This document shows, in pieces, positions 42,195 through 53,441 of a stretch of DNA of 64,000 bases. The DNA lies in assembly GCF_032062135.1 (NCBI RefSeq), contig NC_092860.1:63421330-63485329 (forward strand). Reading direction: 5' to 3'. The notes beneath the pieces are model-generated. The model was not told the origin of the DNA and made no database searches. It saw only the letters and a program-made list of their open reading frames with translations. Origin of the DNA: Pyxicephalus adspersus (lineage: Eukaryota; Chordata; Amphibia; Anura; Pyxicephalidae). How positions within the stretch are numbered: position 1 is the stretch's first letter; every line of letters starts with the position of its first letter. The position numbers were made by a program, and so were the translations under genes.

Positions 42195-43073
42195 ATGACT
42201 AAACAGCGGAAGACCAAAGACACAGGGAAAACCCCTAAAAGGGACAACTTACACAAATACTTCCCTTCAGACTCGGCTGATTCAGCAGGAGGAAGCACTT
42301 TCAAGATGGCGCCGACACATGCCAGTGAAGCTGACCACGTGGAGTCTGATAGTTGGGTGAGTGAAGAAGGGACTTCTTCCCTAAAAGGAACCCCTGCAGA
42401 TTCCTCCCCTGTGCACTCCTCTCTGTCTTCTGGTTCCCCAGCAGGGCTTTTAGACCAAGAAAACAGGGGACGACGTAACAATCTAAGATTAAAGGGGATT
42501 CCGGAAGCTACAGCTGGACCGGATTTGGAGATTACTGTGACTGCCATTTTCAACACCCTCTTAGACCGGCCCTCATCAGAGTGTATTGAACTGAACAGAG
42601 TGCATAGGGTTGGTGTGAGAAGAGATGGGCAATCCGACTGCCCCAGAGATGTCCTATGCAGGGTGCAGATTATACAGAAAGGGTGGCAGAAGGGACAGGT
42701 TGATTTTGATGGTGCAAGCATCCGGATATATCCGGATCTGTCCCCTCGCGCGCTACAGATGAGGCGCATACTGAAGCCACTTCTGGATTACATTACCACA
42801 CATGGTGCCCGCTATAGATGGGGACATCCACTACATCTCAGTGACTAAACCCAACTCTGCATTTTCATTGCACAACCCATCTCAGCTGCCAGCTTTGTTT
42901 ACTTTCCTGGGCGCGGATCCTATTGATATCCCCAACTGGCTGCAAGTCCTAGAGGAGCTCCCAGGAAACTACTTGAGAACGAGATCAGCTACCTCCACCC
43001 GACGCAGATGGTGCTCTCCCACACCTCAGCACCCCCAAGGACGGAACACCCCAAACTCACATGAACTGTGATT
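42195..43073 (+). pseudogene. LINE ORF1 protein (L1 ORF1-like, RRM domain)
   Basis: ATG 42195 opens 217 codons. A Ser/Thr/Lys-rich N-terminus leads to ENRGRRNNLRLKGIPEA (about 42459-42510), then CIELNRVHRVG, RDVLCRVQIIQKGWQKGQ and GASIRIYPDLSPRALQMRRI. These are the RRM and C-terminal parts of L1-type ORF1, the RNA-binding chaperone of the ribonucleoprotein. The coiled coil that normally precedes the RRM is nearly absent: the frame passes from GSPAGLLDQ straight to the RRM, as after an in-frame deletion. A frameshift at about 42815-42845 separates the last part (VTKPNSAFSLHNPSQLPALF, then PNWLQVLEELP). Confidence 0.82.
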
Positions 43074-45208
43074 TTTGCTGTTGTTGATTACTTGGACTTT
43101 TGCTACCACCGCCGACTACCTCTTACACTTATTGTAATGCTGGTTTGGACCTTCTCAGGAGCTCTACGTCTTTACATGAAGCTATTGTATCTTGATATGT
43201 GCTCATCCCCTGTACCCGAGATGGACTTACGCCAGTGTCGTGAACTTGAAGCGCACCAGGTATGGGGGATGGACCACCTTGGTTTAGTTGCCTTCAGATC
43301 CCAGATTCGCCCATTCGCCCATTCGGTTGATTCGCCCATGTTCTATTGTTGCTAATATTGTTCTAATTATTAGGGGCTCTAACTCCCCTGCCATGTCTTT
43401 CTTTACGCAAATTCATGGATATAACATGTCCTGTTGTGGATGTGGTACTTCCTGGTGTCCCATGATGCCATCTCGCAGGTCATTGACTCGAATATTGGTT
43501 CCATAACATTCTCTGATCACGCTCCCATTACGATAGAGATCTCTGGAAGGCTCCAGGACTGTAAACCCAGTTCATGGAGGCTTAATGAGACACAGCTTGA
43601 GGACCCTGAACTGTCTGCAAAGGTTGCGTAAGAAATTTCCATTTTCTTTGCCAGTAACGCAGAGTCTACAGATAACGCGTTCCATGTATGGGAAGCCCAC
43701 AAATGTTATATTAGAGGTCTGTTCATACAACAGGGCTATAGACTTAATAAACTAAACAGAAAAACACTGGAAACGTTGCTGCAGGAGCTACATCGTCTAG
43801 AGACGATGCACAAAAGGCTCCCAACAGCAGACCTAGAGTCCCAACTACACGCCACTCGTACACAAATTAACTCTCTTTACAGGGAAAAGGCTAAAGCACA
43901 ACTCACCCGATGTAAACGATACTAATATGAACACACCAATCATTGTGGTAGGGCATTGGCCAGAGTGCTCAGGTCCAAGAAGGCGGCTATGTACATTCCT
44001 AAAATCAAAACACCCCTGGGTACCTTAGCACACGCTACCTCTGATATTGCCAAAACCTTCCATGACTACTACAGTCAGCTGTATAATTTGCGAGTAGACT
44101 CTGGAGGTATGTCCCCTCCCGAGCGTCAGATCGCATTACAAGAGTATCTCAGTGCCTCCGATTTGCCGACACTGTCATCTGAAATCATAGAGGCGCTAGA
44201 AAAAACAATTACATTGCTTGAGCTGCAGGCGGCGATACGCCGAGCAGCTTCAGGGAAGGCTCCCGGCCCAGACGGCCTGACATTGGCCTATTACAAGAAA
44301 TTTTTTCAAGTACTGGGCCCTCACCTGGTTACAGCACTGAATGTGCTCTCCGATAGCAACAACCTCCCCCAGGACACATCAGCGGCCTATATATCGGTCA
44401 TACTCAAACCAGACAAGGACCCCCTCCTCTGCTCCAACTATAGACCAATATCTCTGCTTAACTGTGATTTGAAACTCTTCACTGGCATATTGGCACATAG
44501 GCTGACTCCGATACTGAATGATATTGTCCACCCTGACCAGAGTGGTTTCCTCCCGCTGAGGGAAGCCAGGGACAACACGATACGTACTCTAAATGTTATT
44601 GACTATGCACATGCCCATAAAATTCCTCTTATGCTCCTCTCCACTGATGCTGAGAAAGCATTTGACCGAGTGGACTGGACATTTCTACTGACTACATTGG
44701 CACACTTGGGCCTTCCCCCTCGTATCCTGCGCTGGATCGAGATGTTGTATTCCTCCCCAAGCGCCAGAACGATACAAAAAATACGAGTTAACAGTGAACT
44801 CTCACAACCTTTTCGCATAACCAACGGGACGAGGCAGGGCTGCCTGCTATCCCCTTTACTGTTTGTGTTGACCCTGGAGCCTCTTTTACGTTTGATCGGT
44901 GCTAATGGGGATATCAGGGGAGTCCAGATTGGTCCTAATGAACAAAAGGTAGCTGCTTACACAGATGATCTACTTTTCCACTTTGCAGCTCCAGTAACCA
45001 CACTACCTATTCTTATGCGGGAGTTGGATAGGTATGCTTCGCGCTCTAATTACAAAATACATCTGCAAAAATCGGAGGCACTGAGTGTTACTCTTTCCCG
45101 GGCAACTAGGGTGGCATTGGTCCCCTTTCCCCTTTAAATGGTCCAACAAGGCCATTTCTTATCTAGGCACGCAGATTCCTGCTAACCACACGGGAGTAGT
45201 AGACCTCA
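43074..45208 (+). pseudogene. LINE ORF2 (partial endonuclease, reverse transcriptase)
   Basis: Of the endonuclease only the end is clear (FLVSHDAISQVIDSNIGSIT then FSDHAPITIEISG, about 43447-43540). The front has been lost. After a stop at 43921 an open frame of 393 codons (43956-45137) holds the RT: GKAPGPDGLTLAYYKKFF, ISVILKPDKDPLLCSNYRPI, LSTDAEKAFDRVDW, TNGTRQGCLLSPLLFVLTLE and AAYTDDLLFHF (about 44950-44985). The catalytic tetrad is YTDD, where YADD or FADD is usual. The thumb begins ISYLGTQIPANHTG (about 45145) and then stops in AT repeats. The long open RT frame suggests a relatively recent copy. Confidence 0.88.
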
Positions 45209-45227
45209 ATTTTATCCCTCTACTAAA

Positions 45228-45362
45228 CAATATATATATATATATATATAATTTTTATTGGGAATATATATATGGATATATAGATATATATATATGGATA
45301 TATAGATATATATATATATGGATATATAGATATATATATATATATATATGGATATATATAGT
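45228..45362. repeat. TA-rich micro/minisatellite
   Basis: (TA)n with a ~22-28-bp higher-order unit GGATATATAGATATATATAT, repeated about four times. It occupies the 3' breakpoint of the LINE. Confidence 0.9.
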
Positions 45363-45424
45363 TTGTATTATTACCACTTGAAATATTTCATAGTTTTTTA
45401 TATTATCAATGCAACAAAGTATAC

Positions 45425-45822
45425 TATGCAAAGTGAGGGAAAGAAGTATTTGATCCCCTGCTGATTTTGTACGTTTGCTGATAAAAATAAAACCTCGAAA
45501 ACTCAGGCTCAAATATCAGAGCTTGATGTGCATTGTAATGAGTGAAATATTTCATCCCCTATCAACCTGTCTGGAGACTAGCTAGGGCACTCCAGGACCT
45601 TCATTTGCTTTTTCTTGAGCAACTCCTTTGTTGCTTTGGCCGTGTGGAATACCCATCTACCCATTTTCAATGCCCTGGCTGAGGGAAGGAGGTGCTCACC
45701 CAAGATTTGACAGTACATGGCCCCGTCAAATGTCCCTTGCATGCGGTGAAGGTGTCCTGTCCCCTTAGCAGAAACCACCCCTTCAAAGCCTAGTGTGTCC
45801 ACCTCCATGTTTGACCTTCATT
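45425..45822 (-). mobile_element. Tc1-like transposon fragment
   Basis: AGTGAGGGAAAGAAGTATTT and GATCCCCTGCTGATTTTGTA at the left match the TIR of a widespread fish/frog Tc1 family. The minus strand of 45580-45810 encodes transposase pieces: [37 protein letters not shown] and [16 protein letters not shown]. These correspond to the middle of DD34E Tc1 transposase, with the catalytic DNDPKH segment replaced by decay. It is truncated by MITE copy F on the right. Confidence 0.78.
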
Positions 45823-45829
45823 TTTATTT

Positions 45830-46515
45830 AAATTAATAAGTTAAAAAAAAAATGTTCATGAAAAACAATGTACTGCTTTTACATATAAATCCACTCTATT
45901 GCATTCAATAGTTATATTGTATTGAATGCAATACAAATAGATTTGAATTTCCCACCCCGCCCCAAACAGAACGTCTGCACGCACCAACATCACCGGAAAC
46001 TCCCCAGTGACTCGTCGGGTGCAGAGAATAACAGCCGGAAGAAGAATAACGGAGGAAGGATGAAGTCGCGAAGGATAATGGAGGACGCCGGCGGATCAGG
46101 TAATCGCTTTATTTTCTATTGTTTCCATAGGTTTACCTACCCCAAGTGAGAGGAAAGGATTACTGCTCCCAGCATTATTATTATTACACCGTATTTAAAT
46201 AGCGCAATCATATTACGCAGCGCTGTACAAAGTACATAGTCATGTCACTAACTGTCCCTCAAAGGAGCTCACAATCTAATGTCCCAACTATAGTCATATG
46301 TCATTAATATAGTCTAAGGTCAATTTAGGGGGAAGACAATTAACCTAACTGCATGTTTTTGGGATGTGGGAGGAAATCGGAGTGTCCTGGCTGGGAATCA
46401 AACCTAGGACCTAGCGCTGCAAAGGCCAGAGTGCTAACCCCTGAGCCACCGTGCTGCTACCAGCATCTTTTTTTTTACCCTGAGTCACACTCGGGGGTAC
46501 CCCTGGGGTGGTTAA
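45830..46515 (+). mobile_element. piggyBac-like TTAA MITE, copy F (SINE-bearing)
   Basis: The right end is GGGGTGGTTAA at 46505-46515, and the GC-rich core ends GGATCAGGTAAT (46093-46104). The left part is rearranged: the terminal-side block TGTTCATGAAAAACAATGTA then CTGCTTTT (about 45853-45880) is the reverse complement of the equivalent block in copy B. A tRNA-SINE is nested between the core and the 3' stem. Confidence 0.7.
46176..46459 (-). mobile_element. tRNA-derived SINE with L2-like tail
   Basis: Read on the minus strand from 46459, the head GCAGCACGGTGGCTCAGGGG contains the pol III A box, and GGTTTGATTCC is a slightly mutated B box (GGTTCGANNCC). The tail TACAGCGCTGCGTAATATGA then ATAATAATAAT resembles the L2 3' end, which would recruit L2 reverse transcriptase. 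A 7-bp target duplication CCAGCAT flanks it (46169-46175 and 46460-46466). Confidence 0.88.
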
Positions 46516-47831
46516 TATGCATCCATCTTTTTGTACTCACAGAATCAACAAATGAGCATGAGTCAGGAAACTTCACAGCCATTCATTAGATCTACAATTT
46601 TTTTTATAGACAGACAACACCAAGGACCCATTTTCCACTGCGATCGCTTAACGGCCTGTTCGCTAAGGAAACTGTGAAAAGCTCTTATTGAATGAAGCTA
46701 TGTAACTTTTAGTGTGTCCTTTTGTATACATTGCCAGTATTCACTTGTTAGGAAGAGTTAGTGTGTACATGTATGCATAGCTTTGATCGCTGTAGGTTTT
46801 GTTGGGTCTTCCGGTAACGCCGAATAATTTGGTTATGCACCTTTTATTATTTAGTAAAAGCTTAAGGCTACAAAACAAGTCATGTTTTCTTAGACTTTAC
46901 TTTGAGAACTAGAAAACCAGTTAGCTCTACAAGTATATAGCAAAATATTAAGCTACTTATCAAAACACATGCCTCTTGAAGTGCATAGTAAGCTATGTAT
47001 TGTATATTTAACATACTTTTAAAACTACTCACAACTGAAGATAAATACATGCCTTAAATAGGTATAAACATCTTTCAGGAATCTCACAAATGCTGCCTGT
47101 AATACGCAAATAATAAATAATAAACTGCTTTGCAGAGTAGGTATGCCTAACGACCAAAGGGGTCAAAAGTGATAGCCGATCAGGGGGACCCTGGTGGTAC
47201 ACATGGTGTCTGCTACGTAACAGAGGTAAATCCACCCATTGTCTAATTACAGGTTCAAATTCAACCACAAATTCATAGTGACCAAGTGAGCTTTGTGCCA
47301 TAAGTAGAAACAAAGGACAATACCACCAAAGCTGTCACTTTCATACACTAGGCCAATAAAACTGGTCCTATGCCTTCCCCACATGCAGAATTTAAACAAT
47401 TTGGAAGTTTCTTGAGGACACCATAAGACAGATTGGCATCCACTTACCATTACTGAACAAAATTCTGGCCTTAGAATCATTAAATAATAGAAAAAAAATT
47501 GTTTCTATAGATCAAAACTTTATATTACACACCACATAACCTAAAAGTTTGCTTGATTGCAACACCTAGTGTATTTCAAATAATGCAAACAATCCTTAGG
47601 CTTGCGTATTTTTCCTGTTTTTACAGGAAACACGAAAAATTGGACAACAACCGCATGTTTTTAATGGGACTCCAATTCAATAGGCAAGGGGGAAGAGGTT
47701 TGTTTTGACCCCTGCTATGCAGAAATACAGAAACCAGAGATGGCCTATGTAATTACTGGCCTTATTAACAAGGCAAACAATGAAATGAAAAAAACATTTT
47801 AAAATATTTAAGACCACCAGAAGGATAAAAT
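46516..47831. other. unassigned sequence
   Basis: Two overlapping minus-strand frames (47029-47480) are open for about 95 and 77 codons but resemble no family recognised here. No splice-supported exon or transposon ends were identified. Confidence 0.35.
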
Positions 47832-48003
47832 ATATTACTAGCCGATATTTGTAAAGCACCGATATATTATGCAGCGGTTAGAAAGTCCATAGTCATATCA
47901 GTAACTGTCCCTCAAATGGGTTTCAAAATTTAATGTTGGTCATGTCATTAACGTAGTCTAAGGACAAATATTGAGGGAAAGCTGATTAACTAAGCTGCAT
48001 ATT
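47832..48003 (-). mobile_element. L2-tail SINE fragment
   Basis: GATATATTATGCAGCGGTTA, AGTCCATAGTCATATCAGTA and AACTGTCCCTCAAATGG follow the 3' half of the SINE at 46176-46459. The tRNA head is absent. Confidence 0.6.
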
Positions 48004-48345
48004 TCCACTTTCAGACCGCAGGTGGCACTCTGATGAAAGGACAGTGTATGTGCCGTCTAATAACTACAGCAATGAAAAGGTCAGTATTGCCACGCAGTCT
48101 GGTCTCCCCTTCTTTTCATCCCCATGCAAAATCTAGCTACTCTCCAGGATGACCATGGCCATGTTTTGCTTGCAAAGATTCAGCTACATCTCTGATGTAC
48201 GGTCATCTGTTATTAATATAGAAATAATTTTCTGCAGCCAGGACAAGAATTGTTGAGCCAAGAGAGGGCTTTGTGAAAAAATTTTTTACACAGGCCAGCA
48301 AAACAGTTTTCTGTGTTAAGGCATAGCTGATGTACAGTAAGATTA

Positions 48346-48735
48346 CAGGTAGTCCCCGAGTTAAGGACATCCGACATGCGGATGCCTCCTAGATACGAAC
48401 GGGGCTTCCCTGCTTACTCGTGTAGAACGGAGGCTTGATAGGGGGAGGGGGGCAGTTTGCATGACCAAGAAACTCTGCAGCCGTTTCACATCTTGCTCCA
48501 GAAGTTAATGTATGTCTACGCTCCATAAAGTTTATTTATTTTTTGTTGTTTTGTTTTTTGTGATAAACTTACAGTGAGGATTTTTTACAGTAACTGACAC
48601 CACGCTGTCTAATGTGTTGAGACAAACATCTGTCCTAAATTGCATTTATCAATGTACTTGTTCTGACTTGCATACAAATTCAACTTAAGAACAAACCTAA
48701 AGTCCCTATCTCGTGTGTAACTCGGGGACTACCTG
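48346..48735. mobile_element. Tigger/pogo-like MITE
   Basis: Ends are CAGGTAGTCCCCGAGTTAAG on the left and, inward from the right, CAGGTAGTCCCCGAGTTACA. TA flanks both (48344-48345, 48736-48737). These are the termini of pogo/Tigger-type Tc1-mariner elements. Its 390 bp lack a transposase. It lies at the edge of a zinc-finger pseudogene. Confidence 0.85.
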
Positions 48736-48737
48736 TA

Positions 48738-48965
48738 TACATTTTCCACACTGAATACAGGAATGTGGCTTCTCCCCAGTGCGAGATTGTGGATGAGTGA
48801 TGATTTCTGTATAACTTTTTTCGCACAGAACAGAAACACGGCTTATCCGAAAAACATTTCCTACACTTAAGGCAGGCATATGCAATCCTATATGAGATTT
48901 TTGATGCATAACAAAATCAGATTTTTAAGGAAAACCTTTCTTGCAGTTGGGACAAATATATATCT
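48738..48965 (-). pseudogene. C2H2 zinc-finger gene fragment
   Basis: The minus strand encodes CPNCKKGFP-stop-KSDFVMHQKSH (a C2H2 finger, about 48955-48893). It then continues in another frame as ACLKCRKCFSDKPCFCSVRK, and in the first frame RTGEKPHSCIQCGKC with the TGEKP linker. It is clearly a poly-zinc-finger gene piece with frameshifts and a stop. The Tigger-like MITE lies immediately downstream. No KRAB or other effector exon was seen. Confidence 0.75.
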
Positions 48966-49259
48966 TTATTATATAAAAATGCTTTGAATTCTGATAACCA
49001 TATTTCACACACCTCATTCTTCCACTTTTGTTGCTATTCAGAAGTTTTTTCAACATCCTTATAAAAAAGGTAAGTAAACACAAGTAAAAAAGGAAGAAAT
49101 AAAACATAGTATTACGGCCTTTTAATGACATAACTGCTAAAATCGCTTGATCATTTGCAGTTGACAGTCAAACCTGTAGCAGCTGCACTTCAAAGCTAGG
49201 AGAACAGTCAGCATATCAGTTCTTGTCTGTACAAAGTGAATCTGCATCAAGCCCAAAAC

Positions 49260-49912
49260 TTTATTGGTGAACCAAGATCATGGAACAGGAACAAGGAGAC
49301 AAAATTTACCTTCTGAGCTTAATCACCCACATACTAAATGCTAAAGAAAAAGTTGGACATATTTTTTCTAACCGTATTAACTGTATTTATGAAAACACAA
49401 AAGAGAAAAAATACCACAATGTTAAGGCTTTGTACTTTCAAAAAAAAATCTTGGCTTATGAGCAAATGTTTGTTACAAGACAAGGCAGTTCGATAATAGA
49501 AGTAAAGCAGATCATAACAAAAAATTGTTGGCTCACATTTTATTAACACTCTATTAAAGAGACACTATTACTCAAATGTGGTAAAAAAAAATCTTATATA
49601 CAGAGCATTAGTTACTAGTGGTAGCTTGCTATGGCTGCTTAAGTTTCTTTCAATATTAACTCTTAACCACCCCCACCAAAAACTTTGCACAGTTGTAAAA
49701 CTGGATTTGTACAATCATGCAATACACACACTTAGAATTATCACAAAAGATTCTGCTTACAGAGATTTTTAAAAGACTTGTATTGTGGGAGAAAAAAACT
49801 TGTAGAAGCCCTGCATACATGATCAACTTAGAGGGAAAAAAACATTCAAGAAAAAAAAGCTTGAAATGAAAAGGAAAAAGATAATTAGTGTCCCTAAAAA
49901 TATTTAAAATGT
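49260..49912 (-). other. SLTM: SLTM 3' untranslated region (proposed)
   Basis: Sequence after the SLTM stop codon on the minus strand. Two AATAAA signals lie at 49544-49539 and 49265-49260 (minus), either of which could set the poly(A) site. The boundary is an inference, since no transcript is available. Confidence 0.45.
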
Positions 49913-50021
49913 TTAGTAACGATGTGTAAAACGTGGTTCATTGGGCCTGCTCTGTCCTCCAAAATTTCCGCTTTGAAGTCCCATTGTTGATATATTTTGA
50001 GAATTTTCATTTGGAAGAAAC
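49913..50021 (-). CDS. SLTM: SLTM last coding exon
   Basis: The acceptor TTTATTGCAG is followed by the exon beginning at 50021 in phase 2 (completing GG|G). It encodes 35 residues with GLQSGNFGGQSRPNEPRFTH then RY and a TAA at 49915-49913. SLTM and its paralog SAFB2/SAFB end in RFTRRY or FTRRY. The GGQSR...RFT run resembles the human SLTM tail more than SAFB. SLTM is a nuclear RNA-binding SAF-box protein that represses transcription and can induce apoptosis when overexpressed. This Gly/Arg-rich tail is its disordered C-terminus. Confidence 0.85.
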
Positions 50022-50275
50022 CTGCAATAAAAAAAAAAGAAACTTTTAGCACTATCGAAAAATGTCAACAATGACCTAGGTGTACAGAAATCAGCATTAC
50101 ACGTACCAAATTTTTAAAACTTGCACTATATACTAAGGAGGCTACTGTTATTTTTTTAATCTATCAAATTAAATGGTGGTGGTGTTAGTGAGTGTGCTGG
50201 AACCACTAGCTGTCAGACATATGTTATTCTGCAGCCCTGAACACTGGAGTACCGAGTATATCTTTAATATGCATA

Positions 50276-51867
50276 CACAGTTAGGTAAATATTTGGATAG
50301 AGACAACTTTTTTCCAATTTTGGTTCTGTACACTACCACAATTAATTAATTAAATAAATGAAACCTCTGATGCAGTTGAACTGCAGACTTTTGGCTGAAC
50401 AAAAAGATAGCATAAAAATGTAAGCAACTAAAGTTTTTTTTTTCTTTTACACAATCACATTATTTCAGGGGCTCAAAAGTAATTGGACAATTGGACTCAA
50501 AGGCTATTTCATAGGATGGTGTGGGCAATTCCTTTGTTATGTTATTATCAATTAAGCAGCTAAAAGGCCTGAAGTTGATTTGAGGAGCGGGGGGGGTGCT
50601 TGTATTTTGAGAATTTTACTGTGAACAAACATGCGGTCAAAGGAGCTCTCCCATGCAGGTGAAACAAGCCATCCTTAAGCTGCAAAAACAGAAAAAACCC
50701 ATCCGAGGAATTGCTACAATATTAGGAGTGGCAAAATCTAGTTTGGTACATCACAAAAGAAAGAAACAAAGCAAAAGAAACAAAGCAATGCCAAAAGACC
50801 TGGACATCCACGGAAGACAACAGTGGTGGATGATCGCAGAATCATTTCCATGGTGAAGAGAAACCCCTTCACAACAGCCAACCAAGTGAACAACACTCTC
50901 CAGGAAGTAGGCGTATCCAAGTCTACCATAAGGAGAAGAGTGCATGAAAGTAAATACAGAGGGTGCACTGCAAGGTGCAAGCCACTCATAAGCCTCAAGA
51001 ATATAAAGGATAGATTGGGCTTTGCTCAAAAACATCTAAAAAAGCCAGCACAGTTCTGGAAAAAACATTGTTTGAACAGATGAAACCAAGATCAACCTTT
51101 ACCAGAAGGATGACAAAAAAAAAAGTATGGAGAAGGCATACCACATCATCTGTAAAACATAACGGAGGCAGTGTTATGGCTCGGGCGTGCATGGCTGCCA
51201 GTGGAACTGGGACACTAGTGTTTATTGATGATGTGACACAGGACAACAGCAGCCAAATGAATTCTGTCTGCTCAAATCCAGCTAAATGCAGTCAAGTTGA
51301 TTGGGAGGCGTTTTATAATACAGATAGACAATGACCCAAAACATACAGCCAAAGCAACCCATGAGTTTAATAAAGCAAAGAATTGGAATATTCTTGAATG
51401 GCCAAGTCAGTCACCTGATCTGAACTCAATTGAGCATGCATTTCACTTGTTGAAGACTAAACTTCGGACAGAAAGGCCCACAAACAGCAACTGAAAGCCG
51501 CTGCAATAAAGGCCTGGCAGAGAATTAGAGAGGAGAAAACCCAGCATCAGGCGATGTCCATGACATCAAGACTACCGGCTGTCATTGCCAGCAAGGGGTT
51601 TTCAACCACTTATTAGAAATGAACATATTATTTTCAGCTTTTTAATTTGTCCAATTACTTTTGAGCTCCTAAAATGAAGCAATTGTGTTAAAAAAAGGCT
51701 TTAGTTCCTCCCATTTTTATGAAATATTTTTGTTCAACCCACTGAATTAAAGCTGAAAGTCTGCAGTTCAACTGCATCTGAATTGTTTCATTTCAAATCA
51801 ATTGTGGTAATGTACAGAACCAAAATTAGAAAAAAGTTCTCTGTCCAAATATTTATGGGCCTAACTC
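50276..51867 (+). mobile_element. Tc1-like transposon in SLTM intron
   Basis: Long TIRs of about 200 bp pair AGTTAGGTAAATATTTGGAT (left) with, inward from the right, AGTTAGGCCCATAAATATTT. Both continue through TTTTGGTTCTGTACA and GCAGTTGAACTGCAGACTTT. TA dinucleotides flank the ends (50274-50275, 51868-51869). It carries a broken transposase in the sense opposite to SLTM. Confidence 0.88.
50653..51560 (+). pseudogene. Tc1 transposase, disrupted
   Basis: Helix-turn-helix parts VKQAILKLQKQKKPIRGIAT and VDDRRIISMVKRNPFTTANQ and VNNTLQEVGVSKSTIRRRVH are followed by AQFWKKH and the catalytic region. The first Asp region is damaged, SVKHNGGSVMARACMAASGT and VFIDDVTQDNSSQMN follow, then QIDNDPKHTAKATHEF (second Asp) and SQSPDLNSIEHAFHLLKTKL (third acid Glu). 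This is DD34E Tc1 architecture. At least four frame changes break it. Confidence 0.88.
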
Positions 51868-52105
51868 TAGTAACACTCTAGTGGCAGGGTTTTAAGGTTG
51901 TTGCAGGTATTAAAACATTGAAAATGTTACAAAGAAAAGAAAGAAGCTCCCAAAAACAAAAACATTGCACCCTTTAATAATGTCTATTATGCCATATACC
52001 GACTATATTACAGAGAAACTGGGAAACTGGGGCAAAAGAGAAGGAAAAATAATTCCCCAACAAAAAACATTCCACAAGAGGTTGCAAGTGGTTCCTAACT
52101 CTAAA

Positions 52106-52127
52106 AAAAAAAAAAAAAAAAAAAAAT
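52106..52127 (+). repeat. poly(A) tract
   Basis: An uninterrupted A run of about 22 bp, possibly the tail of an otherwise unrecognised retrocopy. Confidence 0.7.
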
Positions 52128-52172
52128 TCATTTATAAACTAACAGCTGTAAGAATCATTATATGTTATAGAG

Positions 52173-52350
52173 CAGGGGTGTCCAAAAGGTGGATCGCAAA
52201 GTTAACATGAGTAGATTGCGGAGCCTTGCCTTTCAAAATAATAACTCCTGTGCGCGGTAGATTTTAAGTCCAAGTCGGTATAGTTGGTAGATCATTTTGA
52301 CTTAGTCATTTTAAAAGTAGCTCGCAAGTCAAAAAATGTGGGCACCCCTG
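52173..52350. mobile_element. short hAT MITE
   Basis: Ends CAGGGGTGTCCAAAA and, inward from the right, CAGGGGTGCCCACATT are flanked by near-identical 8-bp sites TTATAGAG (52165-52172) and GTATAGAG (52351-52358). It is 178 bp and non-coding. It sits in the SLTM last intron. Confidence 0.85.
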
Positions 52351-52607
52351 GTATAGAGCAATGTATTAGTCTATAAAATTTCAAATATGAGGGGGGCGCT
52401 AGTGAGCAGCCGACAGATATGGCCACACATTAACTCGCCTCTCCGCCACTTGAGCGTGCAGCCAGCATTAGCACCGGTGGTAGAAAGATTTCAGCAGGTC
52501 CTACCAGCAGCTCATACTCCTGGGATTGTGCTGATTCGTAATGAGGTAATCCTCAACAGCCGGACGGTCTCAATCGCGGGCTGTAGCCTCTGCTTCTTAT
52601 CCTAAAC

Positions 52608-53441
52608 ATGTGGGCAAGATGGCGGACAGTTCACTTCCAGGCGCAGCTCCTGCTTCTTCTCCGGATCCTCCTGCTCTCATGGAAAAGATCTCCAGCGACG
52701 GCTCCTCTCACTCAGTGCTCAGGGTTTAGCAATATTATGTGTGCAGGGATGCAGTGTGGAACTCACACAGGCTATAGAGAAACTAGCCCAGACTCTCACA
52801 AAGGAGATCAGGGATCTCGTATCAATACTCTGGAGACAAAAATGGATTATGCAATGCGGTCATTGCTTCTCACGACCATGATATATCCATGCTTCAATCT
52901 GATTTGAAGGAGGCTATGCTTGGCCTGGAGGACATGGATAATCGTCATCGCAGAGGTAACTTGAGAATTAGGGGCCTACCTGAGAGTGTGGCAGATTTGC
53001 CTTCTTTTATTACTGCTCTACTCCAGGAGATTCTTCCTTATGTACCAGTCGATCGTTTAGAGTGTGATCGGATACATGGGCTTTGGATCCTAAGAAACCA
53101 GATGGTCCCCCATAGGAATGTCATCCTTAAACTTACGTATTATAAAACAAAGGAAGCCACTATGAGAGCTACTTTGAAAAAAGAAATAGTCAATGTTTAA
53201 ATCATTTGTATACCAAATTTATGCTGATTTGGCTCCGCAAACCATCCAAAAACGGAAGGCACTGAAACCGTTCCTGCCTATTCTACAAAACTTTGGAATA
53301 AAGTATAAATGGGATTTCCCTTTCAAACTGATCTTTGTTTACATGAGACAGACCAGAGGTGTTTCTTCATCTGAGGAAGCTCAAGAGCTATTTGAATACC
53401 TGAAAATACAACTGCCTTCTACTGTTCCACAAAGCCCGTGA
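52608..53441 (+). pseudogene. LINE ORF1 protein (RRM type)
   Basis: Frames in succession give INTLETKMDYAMRS (coiled-coil remnant), then LQSDLKEAMLGLEDMDNRHR, RGNLRIRGLPESVADLPSFI, LLQEILPYVPVDRLECDRIH and VPHRNVILKLTYYKTKEATM (52889-53195). APQTIQKRKALKPFLPILQN and KYKWDFPFKLIF follow (53215-53335). This is the standard order of L1-type ORF1: coiled coil, RRM, C-terminal domain. Two frame changes separate the blocks. Confidence 0.85.

Larger units (their letters stand above)
42060..45225 (+). mobile_element. Tx1/L1-type LINE, 3'-truncated
   Basis: A GC-richer 5' UTR (about 42060-42194) is followed by ORF1 and ORF2 in order. The element stops just after the palm/thumb of RT and runs into a TA-rich microsatellite at 45228. 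Its 3' UTR is therefore missing. The clade call (Tx1/L1 of amphibians and fish) rests on the ORF1 RRM-like domain and the L1-style RT motifs. Confidence 0.85.

Noticed and set aside
45228..45362. TA repeats as an AT-rich replication origin
   Set aside because: No evidence beyond base composition; a microsatellite at a LINE breakpoint is sufficient.
47029..47480. Two adjacent open minus-strand frames as a gene
   Set aside because: No recognisable family, no consistent splice sites and overlapping frames.
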